A stretch of DNA of 64,000 bases from Mesorhizobium sp. ES1-1 (GCF_020164785.1 NZ_JAIUGX010000013.1:62001-126000), one strand, 5' to 3'; counted from the first letter of the stretch, positions 10,741 to 18,398 are shown. Program-made: numbers and translations. Notes: a model not told the origin generated them from the letters alone.

Positions 10741-11049
10741 GGCCCAGCAACGGAAACACCACCTTCCCCCTACGATGTCGACAGCGCGTCCGTAGAGCAT
10801 CTCACAGCGTCGATCCATGCGGCAACGGTCGAGGTTGTCGCCCAGCGCGCCGACGCCGAGAAGAACCGGCAGATCGGTTATCGATTGGTCGAGGCGATCA
10901 GCAGCGGCGTCGACGAGTTCGCCGAGTTGCGCCGAGAGATCACTGACCTGGCTAAGGAAGTGGCTAGGGGAAGTGATCTGCGACGACGCCTTGACAGTCA
11001 ATTAAGGTCCTCGCAGGGGTGTCAGTCGATGAGATTTTCAGGAGATGTC
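10741..11049 (+). pseudogene. 5'-truncated coding fragment
   Basis: An open frame begins right after a TAA at 10738-10740 and reads protein-like sequence (PSPYDVDSASVEHLTASIHA, then EKNRQIGYRLVEAISSGVDE) into the next gene without its own stop. There is no ATG, GTG or TTG start before residue 49 or a ribosome binding site. The helical, charged composition suggests the remaining C-terminal part of a real protein whose 5' end has been lost. Family not recognised. Confidence 0.35.
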
Positions 11050-11481
11050 ATGAGATCGATCGCCGCATTGTTGTTGCTTCTCTGCTCAGTCTCAGCAGCA
11101 ATGGCAATCAGGCAGCCAGGGGGCCCTCCTTGGTCATGCTTCGCCTGGGCGGCATGCACGGCTGATGACACATGCATCCCTTTGGGTCCCGTCCCGTTGC
11201 GGTTTAAGCTCACCCAAATCGAGGGAGAAAAGAACAACTATAACCTGGAAGGATATGACGGGTTTCAACGAGCCGCGTCGGAGTTTCCCAGCGTTCAAGA
11301 CGCGACAGAGTTTGCCCAGAGCTATAGCTATGGCTATCCTACCCCGTTGATTCTGGTCCGGAATAACAAAGTCGCTGATGCGGCTAGTTTCTGGCTTCAA
11401 GCAATTTCGCAGTGGGGCAATGGCAAGTACCACCTTGCGGAAACCAAGATGCTCATCGGTTGTGGCGAGCTTCGCGAATAG
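11050..11481 (+). CDS. Hypothetical secreted protein with signal peptide
   Basis: This 143-residue protein starts at an ATG five bases after AGGAG. Residues 1-19 form a standard signal peptide (MRSIAALLLLLCSVSAAMA). The mature part has a Cys-rich N-terminus (CFAWAAC, then DDTC) and a late GCGEL, suggesting disulfides in the periplasm or outside. The frame is open further upstream, but the signal peptide and ribosome site set this start. A good terminator follows. The region from its ribosome site to the fifth codon is duplicated near 18.05 kb, together with an inverted copy of its terminator, so a paralogous locus was once present there. Function unknown. Confidence 0.6.
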   Translation: MRSIAALLLLLCSVSAAMAIRQPGGPPWSCFAWAACTADDTCIPLGPVPLRFKLTQIEGEKNNYNLEGYDGFQRAASEFPSVQDATEFAQSYSYGYPTPLILVRNNKVADAASFWLQAISQWGNGKYHLAETKMLIGCGELRE

Positions 11482-11484
11482 AGA

Positions 11485-11520
11485 AGCCGGCGGCGAGCGA
11501 CGAGTCTCGCGGGCTTTTTT
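11485..11520 (+). terminator. Rho-independent terminator of the secreted-protein gene
   Basis: AGCC and GCGAG pair with CTCGC and GGCT around a short loop, followed by six T residues at 11515-11520. It lies directly after the 11481 stop. Confidence 0.7.
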
Positions 11521-11790
11521 AGCGTTCTCGACTTGTTGATTTGCACTGACTGGCGACCCCGCGGCCAGCTTTTTAAAGCAGCCGACTTCCTGTCTCGGCG
11601 GCCCGGCTACCGACGAAGACGACATTCTACTCTTTAGCTTGAGCTTCGCTGCCAAGGTTTCGGCTGGCCGGGCCCCGTGTAGGACGGGAGGTCCGCACAG
11701 TGCGACAAGTTCATTTTTGGACAAGCTCGGCCTACGCAGCGCACTCGGCACCACATCATCCTCGTTGAGGTCGCCGCTTTGTTTTCCGGC

Positions 11791-12480
11791 CTATTTCACG
11801 AACGGCACCACAATTCTCCGGTGCCCTCGGGCAATATGTGCAATACGACGGGCGGCGGATCGGGCTTTCCGCTTCAGCCACGGCAGGTGGGCCAGGCTGT
11901 CACGATATCGCGGCTCGCTATGTGCCGTCAGCGCCAAGTCCCCCCTCAAAGCGTGGGCGTTGCGATATAGAACCTGAGCCTGGATGCAAAGCGCCGGAAA
12001 CACCTGGTAGGTTCGCACGCCGACACAGGCACCGCATGCCGGATTGAACAGAGCGTGGTCCACGCCGTCGACAAAACGCCTGGTGGCTACCAAGAACTGC
12101 CGGGCCGCAGACTGTGAGATAATGTAGGCGCCTGACCCGCAGTGAAGGCTGTGCATCCGCGTGATCTCATAGCCATCTGACAGCGCCTTAGAGGCGCCTA
12201 GCCATACGGCTGCTTTCACCGTCTCAAGCTTGACGAGATCGGCGTCGGCTGGAACCCAGTTCGCATCATTGAGGAACGTGGCGAGGTGCTCAGAGAAAAT
12301 TACGTCATCCTCGAATACCGCGCCGAATTGCTCATCGCCGTCAACGATGCGCTGCCAGCATGCTTGGTGGCTTAGAAAGCAGCCGATTTCGCCTGGGGTC
12401 AACGCCCCTCGATCGAGAACTGGCCCGCTCAACAGATGGCCATCAACGGCGAGGACACGCTCAAACGAAAGGCCGATAGC
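11791..12480 (-). pseudogene. Glycosyltransferase family 25 (LPS type), 5' truncated
   Basis: Family 25 enzymes transfer sugars in lipopolysaccharide assembly. Recognisable motifs are LTPGEIGCFLSH, the metal/nucleotide-sugar motif FEDDV, and HCGSGAYIISQSAARQFL. Upstream of the first usable start (a TTG at 12432) the same frame still reads RCAIGLSFERVLAVDGHL, which is the usual N-terminal part of the family. The expected opening beta strand (INLDRS-like) is absent and unrelated phage sequence begins instead, on the other strand. About 30 N-terminal residues are therefore missing and the enzyme is probably dead or mis-started. The likely junction is near 12480. Confidence 0.7.
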
Positions 12481-12516
12481 GCACCTGGCCGTGGCGCTGG
12501 GCGGCGCGGTGCCGGC

Positions 12517-12648
12517 ATGATCGGCGCTCCGGGCTTCGCTGCCGCCGCCTTCGCGCGTCCTGTCGCTTTCGTTCTCGGCCTCATCATCGGCGCCGGCGCC
12601 CTCGGCTTCGTGGCCGGCGCCTCCCTCGTCTGGTGGGTTTTCCTATGA
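12517..12648 (+). CDS. Small hydrophobic phage-cassette protein
   Basis: This 43-residue, almost wholly hydrophobic protein (MIGAPGF, ending ASLVWWVFL) starts inside an ATGA overlap with the end of a truncated upstream frame (HLAVALGGAVPA, stop 12520). It ends in an ATGA overlap with the next gene. Position and size fit a minor holin-like or accessory membrane protein of a phage lysis module, but no family is recognised. Confidence 0.5.
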   Translation: MIGAPGFAAAAFARPVAFVLGLIIGAGALGFVAGASLVWWVFL

Positions 12649-12938
12649 GCACCATCATCACCATGATCGCCGGCCGGCTGGGGCTGGGTCGGCTTGCCAG
12701 CGGCGTCATCGCATGGGCGGTCATCGCCTTCTTGGCCTCGGGGGCCGTCCTTACCGGCTACGAACTCATCAAGCACAAGGGCGCCGACGAGGTCCGCGCC
12801 AAGATCGAAAAGGAGAATACAGATGCGATCCACAAAGGCATTGATGCTCGCATGTCTCTTGACCAGTGCATCGACGCTGGGGGCGTGTACGACTTCCGGC
12901 GTCAGCGGTGTGACGCCGCTACGCTTGGCCCTCGGTAA
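12645..12938 (+). CDS. Inner-membrane spanin-like (Rz-type) protein
   Basis: The protein has 97 residues with one transmembrane segment near residues 17-42 (LASGVIAWAVIAFLASG), then a charged helical stretch (ADEVRAKIEKENTDAIHKG) and a short two-Cys tail. This topology, the preceding tiny membrane protein, and an embedded lipoprotein gene in another frame (12823) are the hallmarks of i-spanin/o-spanin pairs that fuse inner and outer membranes at phage lysis. It is translationally coupled to the upstream gene by ATGA. Sequence identity to classical Rz is not claimed; the call rests on architecture. Confidence 0.6.
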   Translation: MSTIITMIAGRLGLGRLASGVIAWAVIAFLASGAVLTGYELIKHKGADEVRAKIEKENTDAIHKGIDARMSLDQCIDAGGVYDFRRQRCDAATLGPR

Positions 12939-13017
12939 CAGCCTTCCCGGCGCCCAGGCAAGACCGTCGCCGATCAGAATCGGATCGACCGCACCGTGGC
13001 GCCCGGCTGCGCGGTGA
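12823..13017 (+). CDS. Embedded Rz1-like lipoprotein (o-spanin candidate), probably frameshifted
   Basis: The gene starts inside the Rz-like gene in the +1 frame, at an ATG seven bases after AGGAG. The N-terminus is a lipoprotein signal (MRSTKALMLACLLTSASTLG) with lipobox LGAC. As sequenced it ends at 13017. However, a different frame from about 12957 to 13091 reads clean protein (GKTVADQNRIDRTVAPGCAV, then FYTRAECDEHTKASAARRTE). A one-base change near 12956 would join the two into an 89-residue lipoprotein. The gene is therefore probably a recent frameshift mutant, or the read contains an error. An outer-membrane partner of the Rz-like protein is inferred. Confidence 0.6.
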   Translation: MRSTKALMLACLLTSASTLGACTTSGVSGVTPLRLALGNSLPGAQARPSPIRIGSTAPWRPAAR

Positions 13018-13107
13018 AGTTCTACACTCGCGCGGAGTGCGACGAGCACACCAAAGCCAGCGCCGCGCGCCGCACCGAATTGAACTCCTGAACGAGCGAC
13101 GAGGCAG

Positions 13108-13440
13108 ATGGCCGAGACAGACCCGAGTGACCTGCCGCGACGCTGGTGGGATCTCGACAAGCGCACGATTGAAATGGTGGCGCGATGGAATGAGGAGGAG
13201 CGGGAACGGCTCATCCAGATCAGCCATCTCAATCAAAAGCAAATGGACAGGCTCGGGCAGTTTCTAAGCCTTCCTGACGACAAGTGGGATGCCGGCTTCC
13301 GCATCGTCACCCGTTCCGTCGTCTTCGCCAGCGCGGTCAAGTCGGTGCCGAAATTCGTGCTTGGGCTGGCCGCTATCCTCGTCGCGATGAACCAGATCTG
13401 GGCGTGGGTCGCGCCCTATTTGTTGAGGTCCGTGAAATGA
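13108..13440 (+). CDS. Phage-cassette protein with C-terminal membrane segment
   Basis: The protein has 110 residues: a charged, probably coiled N-terminal half (TIEMVARWNEEERERLIQIS) and one transmembrane segment near residues 83-104 (KFVLGLAAILVAMNQIWAWV). The start follows the spanin-like reading by 16 bases. It overlaps the next gene by ATGA, so the two are co-translated. Family unknown; the context is the same lysis-like module. Confidence 0.55.
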   Translation: MAETDPSDLPRRWWDLDKRTIEMVARWNEEERERLIQISHLNQKQMDRLGQFLSLPDDKWDAGFRIVTRSVVFASAVKSVPKFVLGLAAILVAMNQIWAWVAPYLLRSVK

Positions 13441-13949
13441 CGCTTGGTCAAAGGATCACTTGCTTCGATTGGCGGTCAGCTGCCATCGCCGCTCCCTTCG
13501 CAATCCTGCTGGCGTGGTTTGTCACAGCCGTCCTCGATCGCGACCCGCCGATCATCTACGACCACGTCGGCGCGGTGAAAGACCATGTGCCGCAAGGCGG
13601 CTCGATCGAGGTCGAGTTCACCGTCTTCCGGCTGCGCATCTGTGATGCTGCCGTCAAGCGCTGGCTGATCGACTCCGCCGGCGCCAAGCATTCAATCCCC
13701 AGCTTCACGGTCGGTCCGCGCCCGCTGGCCGGCCTCGACACCTATCGACGATCAATCACTATCCCGGACGCCGCCGCGCTTGGTCAGGCGTCCTACCAAG
13801 TGGAACTGGCCTATACCTGCAACATCATCCATCGGTTGGGCTGGCCAATCACGGTCGCATCGCCGCCGATCCGGTTCACCATCACGCCGAACGAAGGCCT
13901 GGTGCCGTTCCCGTTGCCGCCTCCGCCGATAGGCCGAGAAACGGGTTGA
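13437..13949 (+). CDS. Hypothetical phage-cassette protein with N-terminal anchor
   Basis: This 170-residue protein starts in an ATGA overlap. An N-terminal transmembrane segment (AAIAAPFAILLAWFVTAVL, about residues 15-33) is followed by a beta-rich domain (GGSIEVEFTVFRLRICDAAV, RFTITPNEGL) ending in a proline run. The fold looks like a small extracytoplasmic beta sandwich. I do not recognise the family. It is the last gene of the coupled 12.5-13.95 kb cassette. Confidence 0.55.
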   Translation: MTLGQRITCFDWRSAAIAAPFAILLAWFVTAVLDRDPPIIYDHVGAVKDHVPQGGSIEVEFTVFRLRICDAAVKRWLIDSAGAKHSIPSFTVGPRPLAGLDTYRRSITIPDAAALGQASYQVELAYTCNIIHRLGWPITVASPPIRFTITPNEGLVPFPLPPPPIGRETG

Positions 13950-14016
13950 CGCCTCTCGCGGCAGCGTGCGGGCATGAACAAACACGGAACCGAGCGACTT
14001 GCGCATTAATTCCGGT

Positions 14017-14041
14017 TGACAAAGTCGCATACATGTATGCT
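14017..14041 (+). promoter_or_regulatory. Possible promoter with overlapping 14-bp palindrome
   Basis: TTGACA at 14017-14022 is followed by a perfect palindrome GCATACATGTATGC at 14028-14041, 37 bases before the lipoprotein start. A -10 element is not well spaced (TATGCT gives only 14 bases), so the palindrome may be an operator covering the promoter spacer. Seen in sequence; function inferred. Confidence 0.35.
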
Positions 14042-14077
14042 CCTTCATCAGGGCAATAAATCCATGGGGGAAATAAA

Positions 14078-14383
14078 ATGAAAAATCGAATTCTAGTTCT
14101 TGTATGCCTGTTAGGCATGGCAGCTTGTTCAACTGACGACAGAAATGGTCCGGGCGCGACAGTGCCGCAGTCCAAAGGGTCATTTATGGATGACCTTGTA
14201 CGCCGTCTGGGCACGGCCTGCCACTACAAACCTGCTGCAGTGACTATCGCCCGACTCGCGCTTAAGGTAACCCCTGGCGTCGATAAGGTAATTGTCGTTG
14301 CCGACGAGATCTGCAAGATTATAGATAATGCCCCTAAGGATGGTGTTGTGAAGTATAGAGGCGTCGTCCTTGAGCGGAGGTAA
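14078..14383 (+). CDS. Small lipoprotein paired with a caspase-like gene
   Basis: The 101-residue protein carries a lipoprotein signal (MKNRILVLVCLLGMAAC, lipid-attached Cys17). The mature part has an amphipathic helical stretch (TIARLALKVTPGVDKVIVVA). The ribosome site is GGGGGAAATAAA. It ends five bases before the caspase-like gene, so the two probably form an operon. GC is clearly lower than in the core region, suggesting transfer. Family unknown; a periplasmic partner or inhibitor of the caspase-like protein is only a guess. Confidence 0.65.
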   Translation: MKNRILVLVCLLGMAACSTDDRNGPGATVPQSKGSFMDDLVRRLGTACHYKPAAVTIARLALKVTPGVDKVIVVADEICKIIDNAPKDGVVKYRGVVLERR

Positions 14384-14388
14384 AATCT

Positions 14389-15549
14389 ATGCTTTGCCGC
14401 TTGATGGCAATTTTTGCCTCGTTGGCATTCCTTTGCCATGGGGCCGTCGCTAGTAATAGAATTGCTCTTGTAATTGGGGTAGTTGACTATAAATACTTAG
14501 CCCAGCTGGATCGTTCACAAAACGACGCTATCGACATGGCGGAACTTTTTCGTCGAAGTGGCTACACCAAAGTTTTCGCTGAGGTTCGGGCGAGAGATCT
14601 CCAGTCGATGACGGCGAAGGTGGATGAGTTCATCTCGTATGTGCGGCAGAAAGCAATAAGTGATCCCCAAACTGATGTCGTCGTATATTATTCAGGACAC
14701 GGCGTTTCAGCTTGGGGAAATAATTGGTTGCTGGCGCCACAATTTGGGCCAGTCGGGAAAAGACGAGTTCCCTCCCAGCAAGCATTTCAGTTAAACGGAC
14801 TAACACTTTCATCAATCTTGAAGAAGCTTTCGCTTACCAAGGTGCGATCAACGCTCTTGATCCTGGATGCATGTCGTGTGCAAACCGTCGAGCTTGGGCC
14901 TTCTTCTAGAGTTGGGCCCAGCTTTTCGCTGGTTCCTGCCGCTGAAACGCCCGTCAGGCTTGGCGCGCTGTATGCAGCGGCGATGTCGTCGGTCTCCTAT
15001 CAAAAATCGTCTAGAGAAACGTCGCCGCGAAACAGTGTCTTTACGCAATACGTATTGAAAGCTGCGCAGGACAAGGGCATAGAACTGAATGCTTTAGTAA
15101 CATACCTGCAGGAGAAGGTTGAAGTCGCGACGTCTGACAAGACGCCAGTACAAAGCCCGGCCTATTACGATTCGATACCTGGCCAATATTACCCTTTCTC
15201 GACAGAGAGGGCGTCTCCTGGATTGCTAGCGTCGCCGAATGTCGGTCGGCCTGTTCCTATCTTTTACAGAGATAGCCGGCTCGCTGACGCTCAAAGCCTC
15301 GGTGTGTCGTTCGACGCAGCGAAGCTGAATTACACTATAGCTGCGGACGATTTGTCTGGGCTTAAGAGTGTTCTTCCCGTCGGAAGTTTTAGGATAGCTC
15401 GTGAGGAGAGACTGGATGAAAAAGATGAAGCAAGATTTCGCAACGTGTACGAGATCACCAAGAGGCTGGCGGGCGATCGGCTCGTCCAGGTCTTAAAGGT
15501 GCCGTCTAACAAAATTCTAAATAAGCCGTTTCAAATAGTTCTGTTCTAA
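14389..15549 (+). CDS. Exported caspase-like (C14 family) protein
   Basis: The N-terminus is a signal peptide (to about residue 22, GAVAS). The caspase/metacaspase p20 fold follows: NRIALVIGVVDY, then QNDAIDMAELFRRSGY. The catalytic dyad is His104 in VVVYYSGHG and Cys162 in LLILDACR, so the active site is complete. The C-terminal 120 residues are not assigned. Bacterial C14 proteases cleave after Arg/Lys or Asp and often act in stress or death programmes. An exported version preceded by a lipoprotein suggests action in the periplasm. It has low GC and a terminator directly downstream. The upstream lipoprotein is the only evident partner. Confidence 0.85.
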   Translation: MLCRLMAIFASLAFLCHGAVASNRIALVIGVVDYKYLAQLDRSQNDAIDMAELFRRSGYTKVFAEVRARDLQSMTAKVDEFISYVRQKAISDPQTDVVVYYSGHGVSAWGNNWLLAPQFGPVGKRRVPSQQAFQLNGLTLSSILKKLSLTKVRSTLLILDACRVQTVELGPSSRVGPSFSLVPAAETPVRLGALYAAAMSSVSYQKSSRETSPRNSVFTQYVLKAAQDKGIELNALVTYLQEKVEVATSDKTPVQSPAYYDSIPGQYYPFSTERASPGLLASPNVGRPVPIFYRDSRLADAQSLGVSFDAAKLNYTIAADDLSGLKSVLPVGSFRIAREERLDEKDEARFRNVYEITKRLAGDRLVQVLKVPSNKILNKPFQIVLF

Positions 15550-15578
15550 GTCTCATCGCACATTAGTCAATCTGTGAA

Positions 15579-15611
15579 GCCCGCCGGTGCCTCAGGCGGG
15601 CTTTTGCTTTT
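15579..15611 (+). terminator. Rho-independent terminator of the lipoprotein-caspase operon
   Basis: A perfect 7-bp stem GCCCGCC/GGCGGGC with a 9-base loop is followed by TTTTGCTTTT. It lies 30 bases after the caspase stop. Confidence 0.85.
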
Positions 15612-15919
15612 CCTGCTGAGCGGATGCACCGCTTTCGGCGGAATGTATGCGCCTCAAAGGGTCAGGCGCTGTGGGCCATGATCGCTGCTGTCGCGCTCGG
15701 CTCGCGGATCGCCGGCATCCTGATCGGCGCGTCGATCTCGACTGCGCCTGCCTGACGGGCCGTGAACGCTTAGAGCCTTGTCCGCAGCGATCGACTGCCA
15801 GACGATCACGGCCAATTACAGATGAGGGGCTGTGGGTGACGTTAGTCGCTCGCTCTATCCGGAGGATATCTTATCGTTATAGTATGTTGGTAGTGGTCGT
15901 ACACACTCGGAAGATTCCT
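15612..15919 (+). other. Non-coding stretch with phage-like coding scraps
   Basis: Two short scraps look protein-derived: LLLFLLSGCTAFGGMYAPQ (a lipobox-like end, from about 15602) and ALWAMIAAVALGSRIAGIL (about 15667-15755). Neither has a start and ribosome site, and both are short. They may be relics of another lysis-type lipoprotein. A GGAGGA at 15861 precedes no start codon at useful distance. Confidence 0.3.
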
Positions 15920-17314
15920 ATGTCGGAAGTTGAAAAGTATTTCGTCCGGTTGCTCTCTGAGAAGCGGCTTGAACGCGCACACAAAATTGAGGTTGAGCGC
16001 CTTCGTGAATTAAAGCTGTCGGAACGCACGGATGGCACCATCTTGCGCGCAGCAAATTCTTCCGGGGTAACGATATCGCCTGAGGTTAACCGGCGCGCAC
16101 TCGTCTTTAGTGCGTTTGTGGGTTTTGGCCTCAAGAGTGCCCGAGCAGGGAGCGCTATGCTGAATGCGGCTCTTAGCGGAGCCATAGGCGGGATTGCTTC
16201 AAGCACGTACATGGAACGCGATGACTACGGTCCCGCAAAGTGGGTTGTCTCACCAGCATTTGCGAGGATGGTTAATTCAAATTCTTATGATAATGTTAGC
16301 TATCTGGGCGATGCAATCAGTAAGGGTGACATTGCCCTCAGCAAATCCATCAGCTTTCACAAGAGGTTCAGCATTTCCCTGCTGCCGCTCAACATCGAGC
16401 GCCTGAATATTGCTCTGAAATGCAATGATGATCCGGACGTCGTCGTCGCACTGCGCTCGCGGCGCATGATTGATCTGAATCTTTTGGGGCTTGCTGAAGA
16501 GGCGAAGCAGGAGGTTCCCCTTCTGTTTGACGCCATAGTTCCCAATGAGATTGACCTGAGTTCCGCTGTCCGCGCTGTCGACTATGCGAGCTCTGTTGTC
16601 TTGAATTGTGCAAGCGGTGGCGAATTAGCGTCCTGTCGGATTGCAGATTTTCAGCCTGTGCTGGGCTTCTTAAAGAAGATTGGGCTGTCTGACGCTGGCC
16701 TACGGTACGACGAACTTGTTCCTGAATTTGGAATGGGCGTATGGACGATCCTGCAGGCGAACTTCATCCAGAGGATGGCTGGCGCCCATCTTAACGAAAG
16801 GTCGGCGATCAGATCGGATTGGCTTCACGCGATAACCGAGACTCTTGCTAACGCACGCATCAAGGACAAAGCAAAGAGGCTAGAGCTGTCGATAGACGCA
16901 ATCTACTCAATCACTCGGATTGCCTACAGCGCCAAGCTTGACGGTGACATTGATCAGACCAGACGTATCCTGGCGATGGCGACCGGCAAAAGTCGTGATT
17001 TCGACGTTGCAGGTGGTGCTGAAGCCAAAGGCGTGTTGAAAACGAGGCGGTACGCCCCCAACGCGCAATGGGTCCGATTACTCGAAGTGGCGCTGGATTG
17101 GGAGAGCAACGACCGTAAGTCCGCTCGCAAGGGTCTTTCTGATTTGATGGAAAAAAGGCAGACAGGGCCTGGCGGTCGCACCACAAATGTTCCTCTCGAG
17201 CGGGGCCTTAACGAGTTCTCCAATAAGTTGTCTTTGAAAATTACCGGCGACGGACTGCTTCAGGAATACGCCCAATTGCAAATGAACTCAGGATATTTGG
17301 CAGCGATAAGCTAG
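15920..17314 (+). CDS. Large protein of unknown function in a low-GC island
   Basis: This 464-residue protein has no recognised family. The ATG at 15920 (MSEVEKYFVRLLSEKRLERA) is chosen because protein-like sequence begins there; an in-frame ATG at 15884 is possible. The ribosome site is weak (GGAAG). Residues about 57-95 form a small-residue hydrophobic stretch (LVFSAFVGFGLKSARAGSAM, ALSGAIGGIASS) that could insert in a membrane. The rest is helical, with a repeat-like solenoid feel. GC is about 50 percent, well below the core. It stands alone, between a terminator and a convergent gene. Confidence 0.6.
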   Translation: MSEVEKYFVRLLSEKRLERAHKIEVERLRELKLSERTDGTILRAANSSGVTISPEVNRRALVFSAFVGFGLKSARAGSAMLNAALSGAIGGIASSTYMERDDYGPAKWVVSPAFARMVNSNSYDNVSYLGDAISKGDIALSKSISFHKRFSISLLPLNIERLNIALKCNDDPDVVVALRSRRMIDLNLLGLAEEAKQEVPLLFDAIVPNEIDLSSAVRAVDYASSVVLNCASGGELASCRIADFQPVLGFLKKIGLSDAGLRYDELVPEFGMGVWTILQANFIQRMAGAHLNERSAIRSDWLHAITETLANARIKDKAKRLELSIDAIYSITRIAYSAKLDGDIDQTRRILAMATGKSRDFDVAGGAEAKGVLKTRRYAPNAQWVRLLEVALDWESNDRKSARKGLSDLMEKRQTGPGGRTTNVPLERGLNEFSNKLSLKITGDGLLQEYAQLQMNSGYLAAIS

Positions 17315-17456
17315 CCAACCATCGAAACGCCTGGTCGGGCGGCCACGTCCAAGATTTCCACGTCACGCACTGCAGATCGCTTTACCAGAGGCCTCCGGAG
17401 CAACGCCTTACTCAGAGAGACCGAAAGCCTGAGCCTTCGATCCCCTTATCGCTGAG

Positions 17457-17882
17457 CTACTTCAGCGGCCAGTTGCCGAACTGGCTGATAGGCACCTCAT
17501 GCCTACCTCCAGCGTCATAGACATCCAGCTTCGAGATAACTTTCTTCGAAAGGAAGGTCTGCGTCACTGTGAAGGGCCGGATCGCATCTAGGCAGAAAGT
17601 CGGGACCGTGAAGTACAGCCCGTAAATGGGCGGGAAGATAGCTAGCGGCGAAAGAACAAGGCTGGCTTCGGAGTTCATGCACTTCATGATGCCCGTGGCG
17701 TTCAGCGTTACGATCGGCCCAATTTGCGTACAGGTATATTCGCCGCGGCCTAGTTCCAAGCTAACCTGCTGCGGCTTTGGAATTCCAGGATTAGGATCAT
17801 CGTCGCTCTCAAAAGGTAGCCGTAACGGATATGGGTTATCGTCTCCCAAGCCAGCCCAAAGGCTACTAAGCGCAATAGTCAT
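17457..17882 (-). CDS. Hypothetical protein
   Basis: This 141-residue protein starts at the ATG behind GGGAGGGTGAA at 17882; in-frame codons further upstream lack a ribosome site. There is no signal peptide. Features seen are an acidic Pro-rich N-terminal part (FESDDDPNPGIPKP), a probable beta-rich middle (GEYTCTQIGPIVTLNATGI) and a Cys in KCMNSEAS. Family not recognised. It converges on the unknown gene ending at 17314 and shares the low GC of that island. Confidence 0.5.
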   Translation of the reverse strand: MTIALSSLWAGLGDDNPYPLRLPFESDDDPNPGIPKPQQVSLELGRGEYTCTQIGPIVTLNATGIMKCMNSEASLVLSPLAIFPPIYGLYFTVPTFCLDAIRPFTVTQTFLSKKVISKLDVYDAGGRHEVPISQFGNWPLK

Positions 17883-18044
17883 TTCACCCTCCCATTTGAT
17901 TAAAATGTAGACAGCAAAGTCGCATTGGCGCGAGCGGACTGATGGTACTCCAATCATTGGTTCCGTCCAGACTAGTCTTTAGGCGAATCGCGCGATCGCG
18001 GCCGCACTTGACGCCGTCCGGCGCAATCCTGAGGATCAAGCGAC

Positions 18045-18168
18045 GAGATTTTCAGGAGATGTCATGAGATCGATCGCCAGGAAGTCGGGTGCTTTGAAAA
18101 GCTGGCCGCGGGGTCGCCAGTCAGCGCAAATCAACAAGTCGAGAACGCTAAAAAGCCCGCGAGACTCG
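18045..18168 (+). repeat. Mosaic duplication: direct copy of 11031-11064 joined to inverted copy of 11502-11591
   Basis: Bases 18045-18078 repeat 11031-11064 (ribosome site, ATG and first codons of the secreted-protein gene). They are fused directly to 18079-18168, a near-perfect reverse complement of that gene's terminator region (about 11591-11502, with three mismatches and one indel). The gene body between the two is absent. This is a rearrangement scar, not a coding region. Confidence 0.85.
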
Positions 18169-18195
18169 CGAGTTGAGTGACGTTAGCAACGACGC

Positions 18196-18224
18196 TTGAC
18201 AACAAAAAAAACTTTGAGGCATGT
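18196..18224 (+). promoter_or_regulatory. Candidate promoter for the RiPP-like peptide pair
   Basis: TTGACA at 18196-18201, a 17-base A-rich spacer, then GCATGT at 18219-18224, 32 bases before the first peptide start. The -35 is perfect and the -10 imperfect. Confidence 0.4.
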
Positions 18225-18255
18225 GTGGCTCCGAGGGAAAAAAGCGAGGACATCT

Positions 18256-18348
18256 ATGAAGAAGAACTACACGAAGCCTGCTTTCACAAAGCGGGATAAG
18301 CTGTCTGCGGTAACGGCAGTCCCCGCAGGGTCGTTCGTTCCGATGTAA
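18256..18348 (+). CDS. RiPP-precursor-like peptide 1 (YxxP leader)
   Basis: This 30-residue peptide begins MKKNYTKPAFTKRDKLSAVT and ends AVPAGSFVPM. The start has a good ribosome site (GAGGA, six bases before ATG). The Y-x-x-P motif at residues 5-8, followed by basic residues and a Thr about 12 residues on, resembles leaders bound by the recognition element in lasso-peptide systems. The second peptide 50 bases downstream shares this leader but differs completely after VTA. That conserved-leader, variable-tail pattern is the main argument for a precursor. No cyclase, protease or transporter gene is nearby, so any maturation enzymes are elsewhere or absent. Confidence 0.55.
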   Translation: MKKNYTKPAFTKRDKLSAVTAVPAGSFVPM

Positions 18349-18398
18349 CAACCGACCAACACAAGTGGCCGTTACAAATTGACGAAGGGGGAATGCGA

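Noticed and set aside
15647..15919. N-terminal extension of the 464-residue unknown protein (91 more codons)
   Set aside because: The extension is Arg/Cys-rich, unlike the rest, and overlaps other scraps; the protein-like reading begins at 15920.
17400..17460. tRNA-like string (GCTGAGCTAC)
   Set aside because: No cloverleaf can be closed around it, and the acceptor and T arms are missing.
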